A stretch of DNA of 64,000 nucleotides from Kitasatospora cinereorecta (GTDB lineage Bacteria; Actinomycetota; Actinomycetes; Streptomycetales; Streptomycetaceae), in contig NZ_JAMZDX010000001.1 in assembly GCF_024172095.1 (NCBI RefSeq), forward strand, positions 1,377,001 to 1,441,000, in the 5' to 3' direction. Made by a program: the position numbers and the translations under genes. The notes beneath the pieces were generated by a model. That model ran no database searches, was not told the origin of the DNA, and saw only the letters and a list, made by a program, of their open reading frames with translations. Each line of letters starts with the position of its first letter. Position 1 is the stretch's first letter. Shown piece after piece: positions 8,438-16,100 of the stretch.

Positions 8438-9640
8438 TCAGTCGGCGAGCTTGTACTCCTCGAGCAGGCGGCGGCCCACGATCATCTTCTGGATCTCCGC
8501 CGTTCCTTCACCGATCAGCAGCATCGGGGCCTCGCGGTAGAGGCGCTCGATCTCGTACTCCTTGGAGAAGCCGTAGCCGCCGTGGATGCGGAAGGCGTCC
8601 TCCACGACCTCCTTGCAGTACTCGGAGGCGAGGTACTTCGCCATGCCGGCCTCGAGGTCGTTGCGCTCGCCGCTGTCCTTCTTGCGGGCGGCCATCACCA
8701 TCATCTGGTGGGCGGCCTCGACCTTGGTGGCCATCTCGGCGAGCTTGAACTGGATCGCCTGGTGCTCGGCGATCTTCTTGCCGAAGGTGGTGCGCTGCTG
8801 GGCGTAGGCGATGCCCAGCTCGAAGGCGCGGCGGGCGACACCGCAGCCGCGGGCGGCGACGTTGACGCGGCCGACCTCGACGCCGTCCATCATCTGGTAG
8901 AAGCCCTTGCCCGGGACGCCGCCGAGGATGCGGTCGGCCGGGATCCGGACGTCCTGCAGCACCAGCTCGGTGGTGTCGACGCCCTTGTAGCCCATCTTCT
9001 CGATCTTGCCGGGCACGGTCAGGCCGGGAACCTTGGGGTTCGGGCCGAAACCGGCCTCCTTCTCGATCAGGAAGGTGGTCATGTTCCGGTACGGGGTGTT
9101 GCCGCCCTCGTCGGTCTTGCACAGGACCGCCACCAGCGTGGAGGTGCCGCCGTTGGTCAGCCACATCTTCTGGCCGTTGAGGACGTAGAAGTCACCGTCC
9201 TTGACGCCCTTGGTGGAGATCGCCGCCACGTCGGAGCCGAGGGCCGGCTCGGACATCGAGAAGGCGCCGCGGATCTCGCCGGCCGCCATCCGGGGCAGGA
9301 AGTAGTCCTTCTGCTCCTGGGTGCCGTGCGCGTTGATCATGTGCGCCACGATGAAGTGGGTGTTGACGATGCCGGAGACGGACATCCAGCCGCGGGCGAT
9401 CTCCTCGACCACCAGGGCGTAGGTGAGCAGCGACTCGCCGAGGCCGCCGTACTCCTCGGGGATGGTCAGACCGAACAGGCCGAGCTGCTTCATGCCCTCG
9501 ACGATGGCGGTCGGGTACTCGTCCTTGTGCTCCAGCTCGGTCGCGACCGGGATGATCTCCTTGTCGACGAAGTCCCGCACGGTGGCGAGGATGTCCCGCT
9601 GGATCTCGGTGAGGCCGTCGGTCTGTGCGAGGCGTCCCAT
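8438..9640 (-). CDS. Acyl-CoA dehydrogenase, probable (2S)-methylsuccinyl-CoA dehydrogenase
   Basis: A 400-residue FAD flavoprotein with a complete acyl-CoA dehydrogenase fold: ALGSDVAAISTKG and WLTNGG in the middle domain, YAQQRTTFGKKIAEHQA, and the catalytic base at Glu378 in LLIGEGTAEIQK. General chemistry is alpha,beta-desaturation of an acyl-CoA. The specific call, oxidation of (2S)-methylsuccinyl-CoA to mesaconyl-CoA, is inferred from position directly after ccr-meaA-mcl-mch. Branched short-chain acyl-CoA substrates remain possible. GGGAG lies 8 bases before the ATG. The gene is separated from mch by 148 bases that include a strong hairpin, so its expression may be set partly apart. Confidence 0.85.
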   Translation of the reverse strand: MGRLAQTDGLTEIQRDILATVRDFVDKEIIPVATELEHKDEYPTAIVEGMKQLGLFGLTIPEEYGGLGESLLTYALVVEEIARGWMSVSGIVNTHFIVAHMINAHGTQEQKDYFLPRMAAGEIRGAFSMSEPALGSDVAAISTKGVKDGDFYVLNGQKMWLTNGGTSTLVAVLCKTDEGGNTPYRNMTTFLIEKEAGFGPNPKVPGLTVPGKIEKMGYKGVDTTELVLQDVRIPADRILGGVPGKGFYQMMDGVEVGRVNVAARGCGVARRAFELGIAYAQQRTTFGKKIAEHQAIQFKLAEMATKVEAAHQMMVMAARKKDSGERNDLEAGMAKYLASEYCKEVVEDAFRIHGGYGFSKEYEIERLYREAPMLLIGEGTAEIQKMIVGRRLLEEYKLAD

Positions 9641-9691
9641 CGCGCGGCTCCCTATCTGAAGGCTGAGGGTGGGGGAGAAAGAAGTCTGTGA

Positions 9692-9731
9692 CGGGGGCCC
9701 TGCCGGCGTGGCTGCGGCAGCAGGGCCCCCG
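9692..9731 (-). terminator. Hairpin between mch and acd
   Basis: The 12-bp arms CGGGGGCCCTGC (9692-9703) and GCAGGGCCCCCG (9720-9731) are perfectly complementary, with a 16-base loop. It lies in the only sizeable gap of the five-gene block and could attenuate acd or protect the upstream mRNA. Confidence 0.7.
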
Positions 9732-9788
9732 TGGCCGGGTTCGGGGTCGGCCGATGACGGCGGCCTGCCCGTCCGGGGTCAGGGGTGG

Positions 9789-10286
9789 CTACGCGAGCGG
9801 CTCGGGGCGACCGGGCTGGTCGCCGCCGCGCTCCTTGAGGTACTGCTCGGTCGGCACCATCACCTTGCGGCGGAAGATGCAGACGACCGTGCCGTCCTGC
9901 TTGTAGCCCTTGGTCTCGACGTAGACGATGCCGCGGTCGGGCTTCGAGGTCATGTTCTTGTCGAGGACCGTGGTCTCGCCGTAGATGGTGTCGCCGTGGA
10001 AGGTCGGCGCGATGTGGCGCAGCGACTCGATCTCCAGGTTGGCGAGCGCCTTGCCGGACACGTCCTCGACGCTCATGCCGAGCAGCAGCGAGTAGATGTA
10101 GTTGCCGACCACGACGTTCTGGCCCTGCACGGTGGTGGTCGCGTAGTTGGCGTCCATGTGCAGCGGGTGGTGGTTCATGGTGAGCAGGCAGAAGAGGTGG
10201 TCGTCGTACTCGGTGACCGTCTTGCCGGGCCAGTGCTTGTAGATGGCACCGACCTCGAACTCCTCGTAGGTGCGTCCGAACTGCAT
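9789..10286 (-). CDS. mch: MaoC-family hydratase, probable mesaconyl-CoA hydratase
   Basis: A 165-residue hot-dog-fold hydratase with the MaoC hydratase-2 signature YDDHLFCLLTMNHHPLHMD at about residues 27-45, which carries the catalytic Asp and His. In the ethylmalonyl-CoA pathway it adds water to mesaconyl-CoA, forming beta-methylmalyl-CoA. That substrate is inferred from position between mcl and acd. The known alphaproteobacterial enzyme is about twice as long (two hot-dog halves), so this single-domain form probably dimerises. It starts 3 bases after the mcl stop. The C-terminal 20 residues (ERGGDQPGRPEPLA) look disordered. Confidence 0.85.
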   Translation of the reverse strand: MQFGRTYEEFEVGAIYKHWPGKTVTEYDDHLFCLLTMNHHPLHMDANYATTTVQGQNVVVGNYIYSLLLGMSVEDVSGKALANLEIESLRHIAPTFHGDTIYGETTVLDKNMTSKPDRGIVYVETKGYKQDGTVVCIFRRKVMVPTEQYLKERGGDQPGRPEPLA

Positions 10287-10289
10287 GGC

Positions 10290-11249
10290 TCAGCTCTCCG
10301 GGATCTCGAACTTGGTGGTGCGCTCCATGCCGGCGGCCCGGCCCTTGCCGGCGATGACCAGGGCCATCTTGCGGCTGGCCTCGTCGATCATCTCGTCGCC
10401 GAGCATCGCGGAGCCCTTGGCGCCGCCGGCCTCCGAGGTGCACCAGTCGTAGGCGTCCAGGATCAGCTCGGCGTGGTCGTAGTCCTCCTGCGAGGGCGAG
10501 AAGATCTCGTTCGCGGCGGCGACCTGGTCCGGGTGGAGCACCCACTTGCCGTCGAAGCCGAGCGCGGCGGCGCGGCGGGCGACCGCCTTGTAGCCCTCCT
10601 GGTTGCGGATCTGCAGGTAGGGGCCGTCGATCGCCTGCAGGTCGTTGGCGCGGGCGGCCATCAGGATGCGCATCAGGATGTAGTGGTAGGCGTCGGCGTC
10701 GTAGCCGGGCGGCTGCTCGCCGACCACCAGGGACTTCATGTTGATCGAGGCCATGAAGTCGGCCGGGCCGAAGATGATGGTCTCCAGCCGGGGCGAGGCC
10801 TCGGCGATCGCGTCGACGTTGATCAGGCCCTTGGCGTTCTCGATCTGCGCCTCGATGCCGATCTTGCCGACCTCGAAGCCCATGGTCTTCTCGATCTGGG
10901 TGAGCAGCAGGTCGAGCGCCTTGACCTGCTCCGCGGTCTGCACCTTCGGCAGCATGATGCAGTCGAGGTTCGGGCCGGCGCCCTCGACGACGGTGATCAC
11001 GTCGCGGTAGGTCCAGTGGGTGGTCCAGTCGTTGACCCGGACGACCTTGGTCTTGTTGCCCCAGTCGCCGTTGTTCAGCGCGTCCACGATGTTGTGGCGG
11101 GCGCTCTCCTTGACCAGCGGGGCGCAGGCGTCCTCCAGGTCGAGGAAGACCTGGTCGGCCGGGAGGCCCTGGGCCTTCTCCAGGAAGCGCGGGTTGCTGC
11201 CCGGTACGGCGAGGCAGGAACGGCGGGGCCGCAGGCGGTTGACGGTCAT
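10290..11249 (-). CDS. mcl: HpcH/HpaI (CitE-like) lyase, L-malyl-CoA/beta-methylmalyl-CoA lyase
   Basis: A 319-residue TIM-barrel lyase that would cleave beta-methylmalyl-CoA to propionyl-CoA and glyoxylate and can form malyl-CoA. Family marks visible are FLDLEDACAP (Mg-binding Asp/Glu), IEAQIENAKGL (metal-binding Glu) and the C-terminal KWVLHPDQ. The ATG at 11249 gives the typical N-terminus MTVNRLRPRRSCLAVPGSNP; a longer in-frame reading would run into meaA. GGAAGGA lies 12 bases upstream. The gap from meaA is 25 bases and mch follows after 3 bases, so it is in the middle of a tight operon. Confidence 0.92.
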   Translation of the reverse strand: MTVNRLRPRRSCLAVPGSNPRFLEKAQGLPADQVFLDLEDACAPLVKESARHNIVDALNNGDWGNKTKVVRVNDWTTHWTYRDVITVVEGAGPNLDCIMLPKVQTAEQVKALDLLLTQIEKTMGFEVGKIGIEAQIENAKGLINVDAIAEASPRLETIIFGPADFMASINMKSLVVGEQPPGYDADAYHYILMRILMAARANDLQAIDGPYLQIRNQEGYKAVARRAAALGFDGKWVLHPDQVAAANEIFSPSQEDYDHAELILDAYDWCTSEAGGAKGSAMLGDEMIDEASRKMALVIAGKGRAAGMERTTKFEIPES

Positions 11250-11274
11250 GTGCGGTGGGGTTCCTTCCGGGGGG

Positions 11275-13296
11275 TCAGCTGGTCGCGCTGGTCGTGGTCG
11301 CGGCCCAAGGCTGGAGCCTGTTGGCGAGCCGGATCTCGTCCACGATCCGGCCGATGATGGTCGTGATACCGAAGTCCTTCGGGGTGAAGACCGCGGCGAC
11401 ACCGCCGGCCTTGAGGGCCTCGGCGTCCGCAGCGGGGATGATGCCTCCGACGATCACGGGCACATCCTCCACCCCGGCGCGGCGCAGCCGCTGTATGACG
11501 TCCGGCACAAGCTCGGGGTGGGCGCCGGAGAGGATCGACAGGCCCACGCAGTGGACGTCCTCCGCGACGGCCGCGGAGACGATCTGTTCGGGCGTCAGCC
11601 GGATGCCCTGGTAGACCACCTCGAACCCGGCGTCGCGGGCCCGGACGGCGATCTGCTCGGCGCCGTTGGAGTGGCCGTCCAGGCCGGGCTTGCCGACCAG
11701 CAGGCGCAGCTTGCCGGTACCGAGCTCCGCGGCGGTCGCGGCGACCGCCTCGCGGACCTGGGCCAGCTCGCCGCCCGGCTCGGCCGCCACGGCGACCGGG
11801 GCGCCGCCGACGCCGGTGGGGGCGCGGTACTCGCCGAACACCTCGCGCAGGGCGAAGGACCACTCGCCGGTGGTCACCCCGGCGCGGGCACAGACGAGGG
11901 TGGCCGCCATCAGGTTCTCGTCGGTCGCGGCGACCGCCTTGAGCTCGGCCAGCGCCTGCTGGGCGGCGGCCTCGTCGCGCTCGCCGCGCCACTTCTCCAG
12001 CGAGGCGAGCACCGAGCGCTCGGAGGCCGGGTCGACCACCATGATGGCGTCGTCGAGGTTGGCCGTGAGCGGGCTGACCTCGGTGGTGTCGAAGCAGTTG
12101 ACGCCGACGATCTTGTCCTGGCCGGCCTCGATCCGGGCCCGGCGCTCGGCGTGCGAGGCGACCAGGTTGGACTTCAGGTAGCCGGACTCGACGGCCGGGA
12201 TGACCCCGCCCATCTCCAGCACCTTGGCGATCTCCGCCTCGGCGCCCTCCAGCAGCTCCCGGGTCTTGGCCTCGACCACGTGCGAGCCGTTGAAGATGTC
12301 GCCGTACTCCAGCAGGTCCGACTCGTAGGCCAGCACCTGCTGGATCCGCAGCGACCACTGCTGGTCCCACGGGCGGGGCAGGCCGAGCGCCTCGTTCCAC
12401 GCGGGCAGCTGGACGGCGCGGGCGCGGGCGTCCTTGGACAGCGTGACGGCGAGCATCTCCAGCACGATGCGCTGGACGTTGTTCTCCGGCTGGGCCTCGG
12501 TCAGGCCGAGCGAGTTGACCTGCACGCCGTAGCGGAACCGGCGCTGCTTGGCGTCCTCGATGCCGTACCGCTCGCGGGTGACCTTCTCCCAGAGCAGGTT
12601 GAAGGCCCGCATCTTGCACATCTCCTCGACGAAGCGGACGCCCGCGTTCACGAAGAAGGAGATGCGGGCGACCACCTCGCCCATCCGCTCGGCCGGCACC
12701 TGGCCGGAGTCGCGGACGGCGTCCAGCACGGCGATCGCGGTGCACATCGAGTACGCGATCTCCTGGACCGGGGTGGCCCCGGCCTCCTGGAGGTGGTAGC
12801 TGCAGATGTTGATCGGGTTCCACTTGGGGATGTTGCCGACCGTGTAGGCGATCATGTCGGTGATCAGCCGGACCGACGGCCCCGGCGGGAAGACGTGCGT
12901 CCCGCGCGAGAGGTACTCCTTGACGATGTCGTTCTGGGTGGTGCCGGTGAGCTTGGCGATGTCCGCGCCCTGCTCCTCGGCGACCACCTGGTAGAGCGCC
13001 AGCAGCCACATCGCGGTGGCGTTGATCGTCATGGAGGTGTTGGTCTGCTCGAGCGGGATGCCGTCGAACAGGGTGCGCATGTCGCCGACGTGCCCGACCG
13101 GCACGCCGACCCGGCCGACCTCGCCGCGGGCGAGGACGTGGTCGGAGTCGTACCCGGTCTGGGTCGGCAGGTCGAACGCCACCGACAGACCGGTCTGACC
13201 CTTCGCCAGGTTCCGCCGGTAGAGCGCGTTGGAGTCGCTCGCGGTGGAGTGTCCGGCGTAGGTCCGCATCAACCACGGACGGTCACGGTCGGCCAT
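11275..13296 (-). CDS. meaA: Ethylmalonyl-CoA mutase (MeaA)
   Basis: Adenosylcobalamin-dependent mutase converting (2R)-ethylmalonyl-CoA to (2S)-methylsuccinyl-CoA. The 673-residue single chain has the acyl-CoA mutase barrel at about 1-500 (QTGLSVAFDLPTQTGYDSDH, TSMTINA, then IPKWNPINICSYH) and the B12-binding domain at about 525-665 with the DxHxxG motif in PGLDGHSNG (Asp540, His542) and the GLSILSGAH loop. It begins 1 base after the ccr stop and is followed by mcl. Its cofactor links it to the cobalamin genes at the left end of the window. Confidence 0.95.
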   Translation of the reverse strand: MADRDRPWLMRTYAGHSTASDSNALYRRNLAKGQTGLSVAFDLPTQTGYDSDHVLARGEVGRVGVPVGHVGDMRTLFDGIPLEQTNTSMTINATAMWLLALYQVVAEEQGADIAKLTGTTQNDIVKEYLSRGTHVFPPGPSVRLITDMIAYTVGNIPKWNPINICSYHLQEAGATPVQEIAYSMCTAIAVLDAVRDSGQVPAERMGEVVARISFFVNAGVRFVEEMCKMRAFNLLWEKVTRERYGIEDAKQRRFRYGVQVNSLGLTEAQPENNVQRIVLEMLAVTLSKDARARAVQLPAWNEALGLPRPWDQQWSLRIQQVLAYESDLLEYGDIFNGSHVVEAKTRELLEGAEAEIAKVLEMGGVIPAVESGYLKSNLVASHAERRARIEAGQDKIVGVNCFDTTEVSPLTANLDDAIMVVDPASERSVLASLEKWRGERDEAAAQQALAELKAVAATDENLMAATLVCARAGVTTGEWSFALREVFGEYRAPTGVGGAPVAVAAEPGGELAQVREAVAATAAELGTGKLRLLVGKPGLDGHSNGAEQIAVRARDAGFEVVYQGIRLTPEQIVSAAVAEDVHCVGLSILSGAHPELVPDVIQRLRRAGVEDVPVIVGGIIPAADAEALKAGGVAAVFTPKDFGITTIIGRIVDEIRLANRLQPWAATTTSATS

Positions 13297-13297
13297 G

Positions 13298-14635
13298 TCA
13301 GATGTCCCGGAAGCGGTTGATCGCCGGCAGGTGCTTGGCGCGCAGCTCGTGGTCGCGGACGCCCATGCCCTCCTGGGGCGCCAGGCAGAGCACGCCGACC
13401 TTGCCCTGGTGCTTGTTCTGGTGCACGTCGAGGGCGGCCTGGCCGGTCTCCTCCAGGGAGTAGACCTTGGACAGGGTCGGGTGGATCTTGCCCTTGGCGA
13501 CCAGGCGGTTGGCCTCGAACGCCTCGCGGTAGTTGGCGAAGTGCGAACCGACGATGCGCTTCAGCGACATCCACAGGTAGCGGTTGTCGTACTGGTGCAT
13601 GAAGCCGGAGGTCGAGGCGCAGGTGACGATGGTGCCGCCCTTGCGGGTGACGTAGACCGACGCGCCGAAGGTCTCGCGGCCCGGGTGCTCGAAGACGATG
13701 TCGACGTCCTCGCCGCCGGTGAACTCGCGGATCTTGGAGCCCAGGCGCTTCCACTCGCGCGGGTCCTGGTTGTTCTCGTCCTTCCAGAACTTGTACCCCT
13801 CGGCGGAGCGGTCGATGATCGCCTCGGCGCCCATGGCGCGGCAGATCTCGGCCTTGGCCTCGCTGGAGACCACGCAGATCGGGGTGGCGCCGCCGGCCAG
13901 CGCGTACTGCGTGGCGTAGGAGCCGAGGCCGCCGCTGGCGCCCCAGATCAGCACGTTGTCGCCCTGCTTCATGCCGGCGCCGTTCTGCGACACCAGCTGG
14001 CGGTAGGCGGTGGAGTTGACCAGGCCCGGGGAGGCGGCCTCCTCCCAGGTGAGGTGCTTCGGCTTGGGCAGCAGCTGGTTGGTCTTCACCAGGGCGATCT
14101 GGGCCAGGCCGCCGAAGTTGGTCTCGAAGCCCCAGATGCGCTGCTCCGGGTCCATCATCGTGTCGTTGTGGCCGTCCGGGGACTCCAGCTCGACCGAGAG
14201 GCAGTGCGCGACGACCTCGTCGCCCGGCTTCCAGGCGTTGACGCCGGCGCCGGTGCGCAGCACGACGCCCGCGAGGTCCGAGCCGAGGATGTGGTACGGC
14301 AGGTCGTGGCGCTTGGTCAGCGGCGACAGGCGGCCGTAGCGCTCCAGGAAGCCGAAGGTGGAGACCGGCTCGAAGATCGAGCTCCACACGGTGTTGTAGT
14401 TGACGGAGCTCGCCATGACGGCGACCAGGGCCTCGCCCGGGCCGAGCTCCGGCAGCGCCACGTCGTCCAGGTGGAGCGACTTGCGCGGGTCCTTGTCGCG
14501 GCTGGCGAGGCCGGCGAACATCTGCTCCTCGTCCTTGTGGAGCGTCACGGCCCGGTAGGACTCGGGCAGCGCGATGTTGGCGAAGTCAGCCGACGTGGCG
14601 TCGGTGCTGAGGATCGCGTCGAGAATTTCCTGCAT
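13298..14635 (-). CDS. ccr: Crotonyl-CoA carboxylase/reductase
   Basis: NADPH-dependent reductive carboxylation of crotonyl-CoA to (2S)-ethylmalonyl-CoA, the defining step of the ethylmalonyl-CoA pathway and a source of polyketide extender units. The 445-residue MDR-fold protein has the Rossmann motif WGASGGLGSYATQYA (231-245). The four CO2-binding residues described for the K. setae enzyme are all present at the same numbers: Asn81, Phe170, Glu171, His365. The ATG at 14635 (MQEILDAIL) has GGAGG 6 bases upstream. It is first in the block ccr-meaA-mcl-mch-acd, behind a promoter that overlaps a palindrome. Confidence 0.97.
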   Translation of the reverse strand: MQEILDAILSTDATSADFANIALPESYRAVTLHKDEEQMFAGLASRDKDPRKSLHLDDVALPELGPGEALVAVMASSVNYNTVWSSIFEPVSTFGFLERYGRLSPLTKRHDLPYHILGSDLAGVVLRTGAGVNAWKPGDEVVAHCLSVELESPDGHNDTMMDPEQRIWGFETNFGGLAQIALVKTNQLLPKPKHLTWEEAASPGLVNSTAYRQLVSQNGAGMKQGDNVLIWGASGGLGSYATQYALAGGATPICVVSSEAKAEICRAMGAEAIIDRSAEGYKFWKDENNQDPREWKRLGSKIREFTGGEDVDIVFEHPGRETFGASVYVTRKGGTIVTCASTSGFMHQYDNRYLWMSLKRIVGSHFANYREAFEANRLVAKGKIHPTLSKVYSLEETGQAALDVHQNKHQGKVGVLCLAPQEGMGVRDHELRAKHLPAINRFRDI

Positions 14636-14856
14636 GGCTGCCTCCGAAGGCGTACCTGTGTGAGGGGCACAGGGCGTCTGGGGGAGCCGGGAGCGGACAC
14701 CGGCTTCGCTGAATGGCTGTGGGTGGGACGGGCTGTGAGGTGCGACGGATGGTGGGTCGCGCGAGGTGGTGCTGGTGGTGCTCGTCCCCGCGGTGTGGGG
14801 ACGCCGGACGCGGCGCGCCGAGGTGGGGAGCCGCGGCGCCGCGACTGGTGGGTAAC

Positions 14857-14899
14857 AAGGTAATGGCACGCTGTGCCACTCGTAAAGACACCGGGTGTC
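14857..14899 (-). promoter_or_regulatory. Predicted ccr promoter with embedded operator palindromes
   Basis: On the minus strand -35 TTTACG (14886-14881) and -10 TACCTT (14862-14857) are 18 bases apart. The palindrome TGGCACGCTGTGCCA (14864-14878) fills the spacer. A second palindrome, GACACCGGGTGTC (14887-14899), abuts the -35. This layout suits repression by the TetR protein encoded at 15019-15930. The remainder of the gap 14636-14856 shows nothing clear. Confidence 0.6.
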
Positions 14900-14950
14900 A
14901 TCAGTTCGAGTGAGCCGGACCACTGTTCGGGCCCGGCTCGCCGGACATGC

Positions 14951-14987
14951 CGAAGGCCCGCCCCCGGAAACCGGGAGCGGGCCTTCG
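14951..14987 (-). terminator. Terminator hairpin after the TetR gene, upstream of ccr
   Basis: CGAAGGCCCGC (14951-14961) pairs with GCGGGCCTTCG (14977-14987). It lies 32 bases past the tetR stop and about 50 bases upstream of the ccr -35, so it insulates the ccr promoter from read-through. Confidence 0.8.
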
Positions 14988-15018
14988 AATCGTTCCTGAC
15001 CTGCGGAAACCGCCTGCG

Positions 15019-15930
15019 TTAGCCAGCCGGGCGACCGGCCAGCGCGGCCCGGATCTGGTCGACCACCAGATCCAGCGGTGCGTCCGTCCGGGCGACTGTG
15101 ATGAGCACCTCACCGCCCGGGCTGGCACTCAGTGCGCTCACCGCCGCCGCCTCGAGTGGTGACCCTGAGTCACTCGTGGCACCCGGTGCCACCGGAGTGC
15201 CGCGCCGTCTCGCGCCGCTCGGCGGGGTCGGCCAGAAGGTCCCGCGGATCACGTCGAAGGAGTGGTCCAGCTGCGCCTCCACGTCGCCGTGCCCGCCGGC
15301 CCGCAGCCAGCGCCGCAGCACGTGGTTGTGGGCCGCGACCACCGCCGCCGCCGACACCTCGGCCAGCATCGAGTCGTCGTCCCCGCCGCGCTGCCAGCCC
15401 GGCGGGGTCTCCTCGGCCGCGTCGAACCGGCCCAGCAGGTACCGGGTGAACAGCCGCTCGTAGCGGGCCACCACCGCGATCTCCCGCTCGCGCAGCGCCG
15501 GCACCTGCCGGATCAGCTGGTAGCGGGCCACCGAGACGCCCGGCGTGGAGGCGTACATCCGGAGCACCTCCTTGATGCCCCGGCACACCACGTCCAGCGG
15601 GTGCTCCTCCGGCTCGGCGCTGGCCAGCAGGTCGGCCACCCGCACCAGGGTGTCGTCGTGGTCCGGGAAGATCGCCTCCTCCTTGGACCGGAAGTACCGG
15701 AAGAAGGTCCGCCGGGCCACCCCGGCGGCCGCGGCGATCTGATCGACCGTCGTCTCCTCGTACCCCTGCGTCGCGAACAGCTCCATCGCCGCCGTCGCCA
15801 GGTCCTGGCGCATCTGCTGGCGCTGCGCCGCCGCCCGGCGGCCGCCCGGACCGCCTTCCGCCGCCGGCCGGGCCGGCTCGGACCGTTCCTGGGACGGCTG
15901 CTGCTCCGCGATTGAGGTGTGGCGCTCCAT
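15019..15930 (-). CDS. TetR-family regulator, probable regulator of the ethylmalonyl-CoA block
   Basis: A 303-residue protein with a TetR DNA-binding domain at about residues 44-90 (ATAAMELFATQGYEETTVDQ... followed by RRTFFRYFRSKEEAIF). Long basic and acidic arms flank it (SQERSEPARPAAEGGPGGRR before; a Ser/Pro/Gly-rich stretch and a 35-residue tail ending ALAGRPAG after), so it is longer than the usual 200 residues. The ATG at 15930 lacks a ribosome site, and TAGCGT lies 7 bases upstream, which suggests a leaderless mRNA. It sits between the tandem hydroxyacyl-CoA dehydrogenase and ccr, all on the same strand; control of one or both is inferred from position and the palindromes before ccr. 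The effector may be an acyl-CoA, but nothing in the sequence proves it. Confidence 0.85.
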   Translation of the reverse strand: MERHTSIAEQQPSQERSEPARPAAEGGPGGRRAAAQRQQMRQDLATAAMELFATQGYEETTVDQIAAAAGVARRTFFRYFRSKEEAIFPDHDDTLVRVADLLASAEPEEHPLDVVCRGIKEVLRMYASTPGVSVARYQLIRQVPALREREIAVVARYERLFTRYLLGRFDAAEETPPGWQRGGDDDSMLAEVSAAAVVAAHNHVLRRWLRAGGHGDVEAQLDHSFDVIRGTFWPTPPSGARRRGTPVAPGATSDSGSPLEAAAVSALSASPGGEVLITVARTDAPLDLVVDQIRAALAGRPAG

Positions 15931-16100
15931 GCTCGGAACGCTACACGCACCCGGGGCCGCCGCCGCAGGCCTGGCCCGCCGCACCGGCGCCGCCGGCGGG
16001 ACCACCGCCGGGCGCGGCCACCGCGAGGACACCGCGCCGCCGCCCCACGCGGTCCGCTGCTGCGGGTTGACGCCCGGCTGCGGGCCGATCGGTCGCCCGG

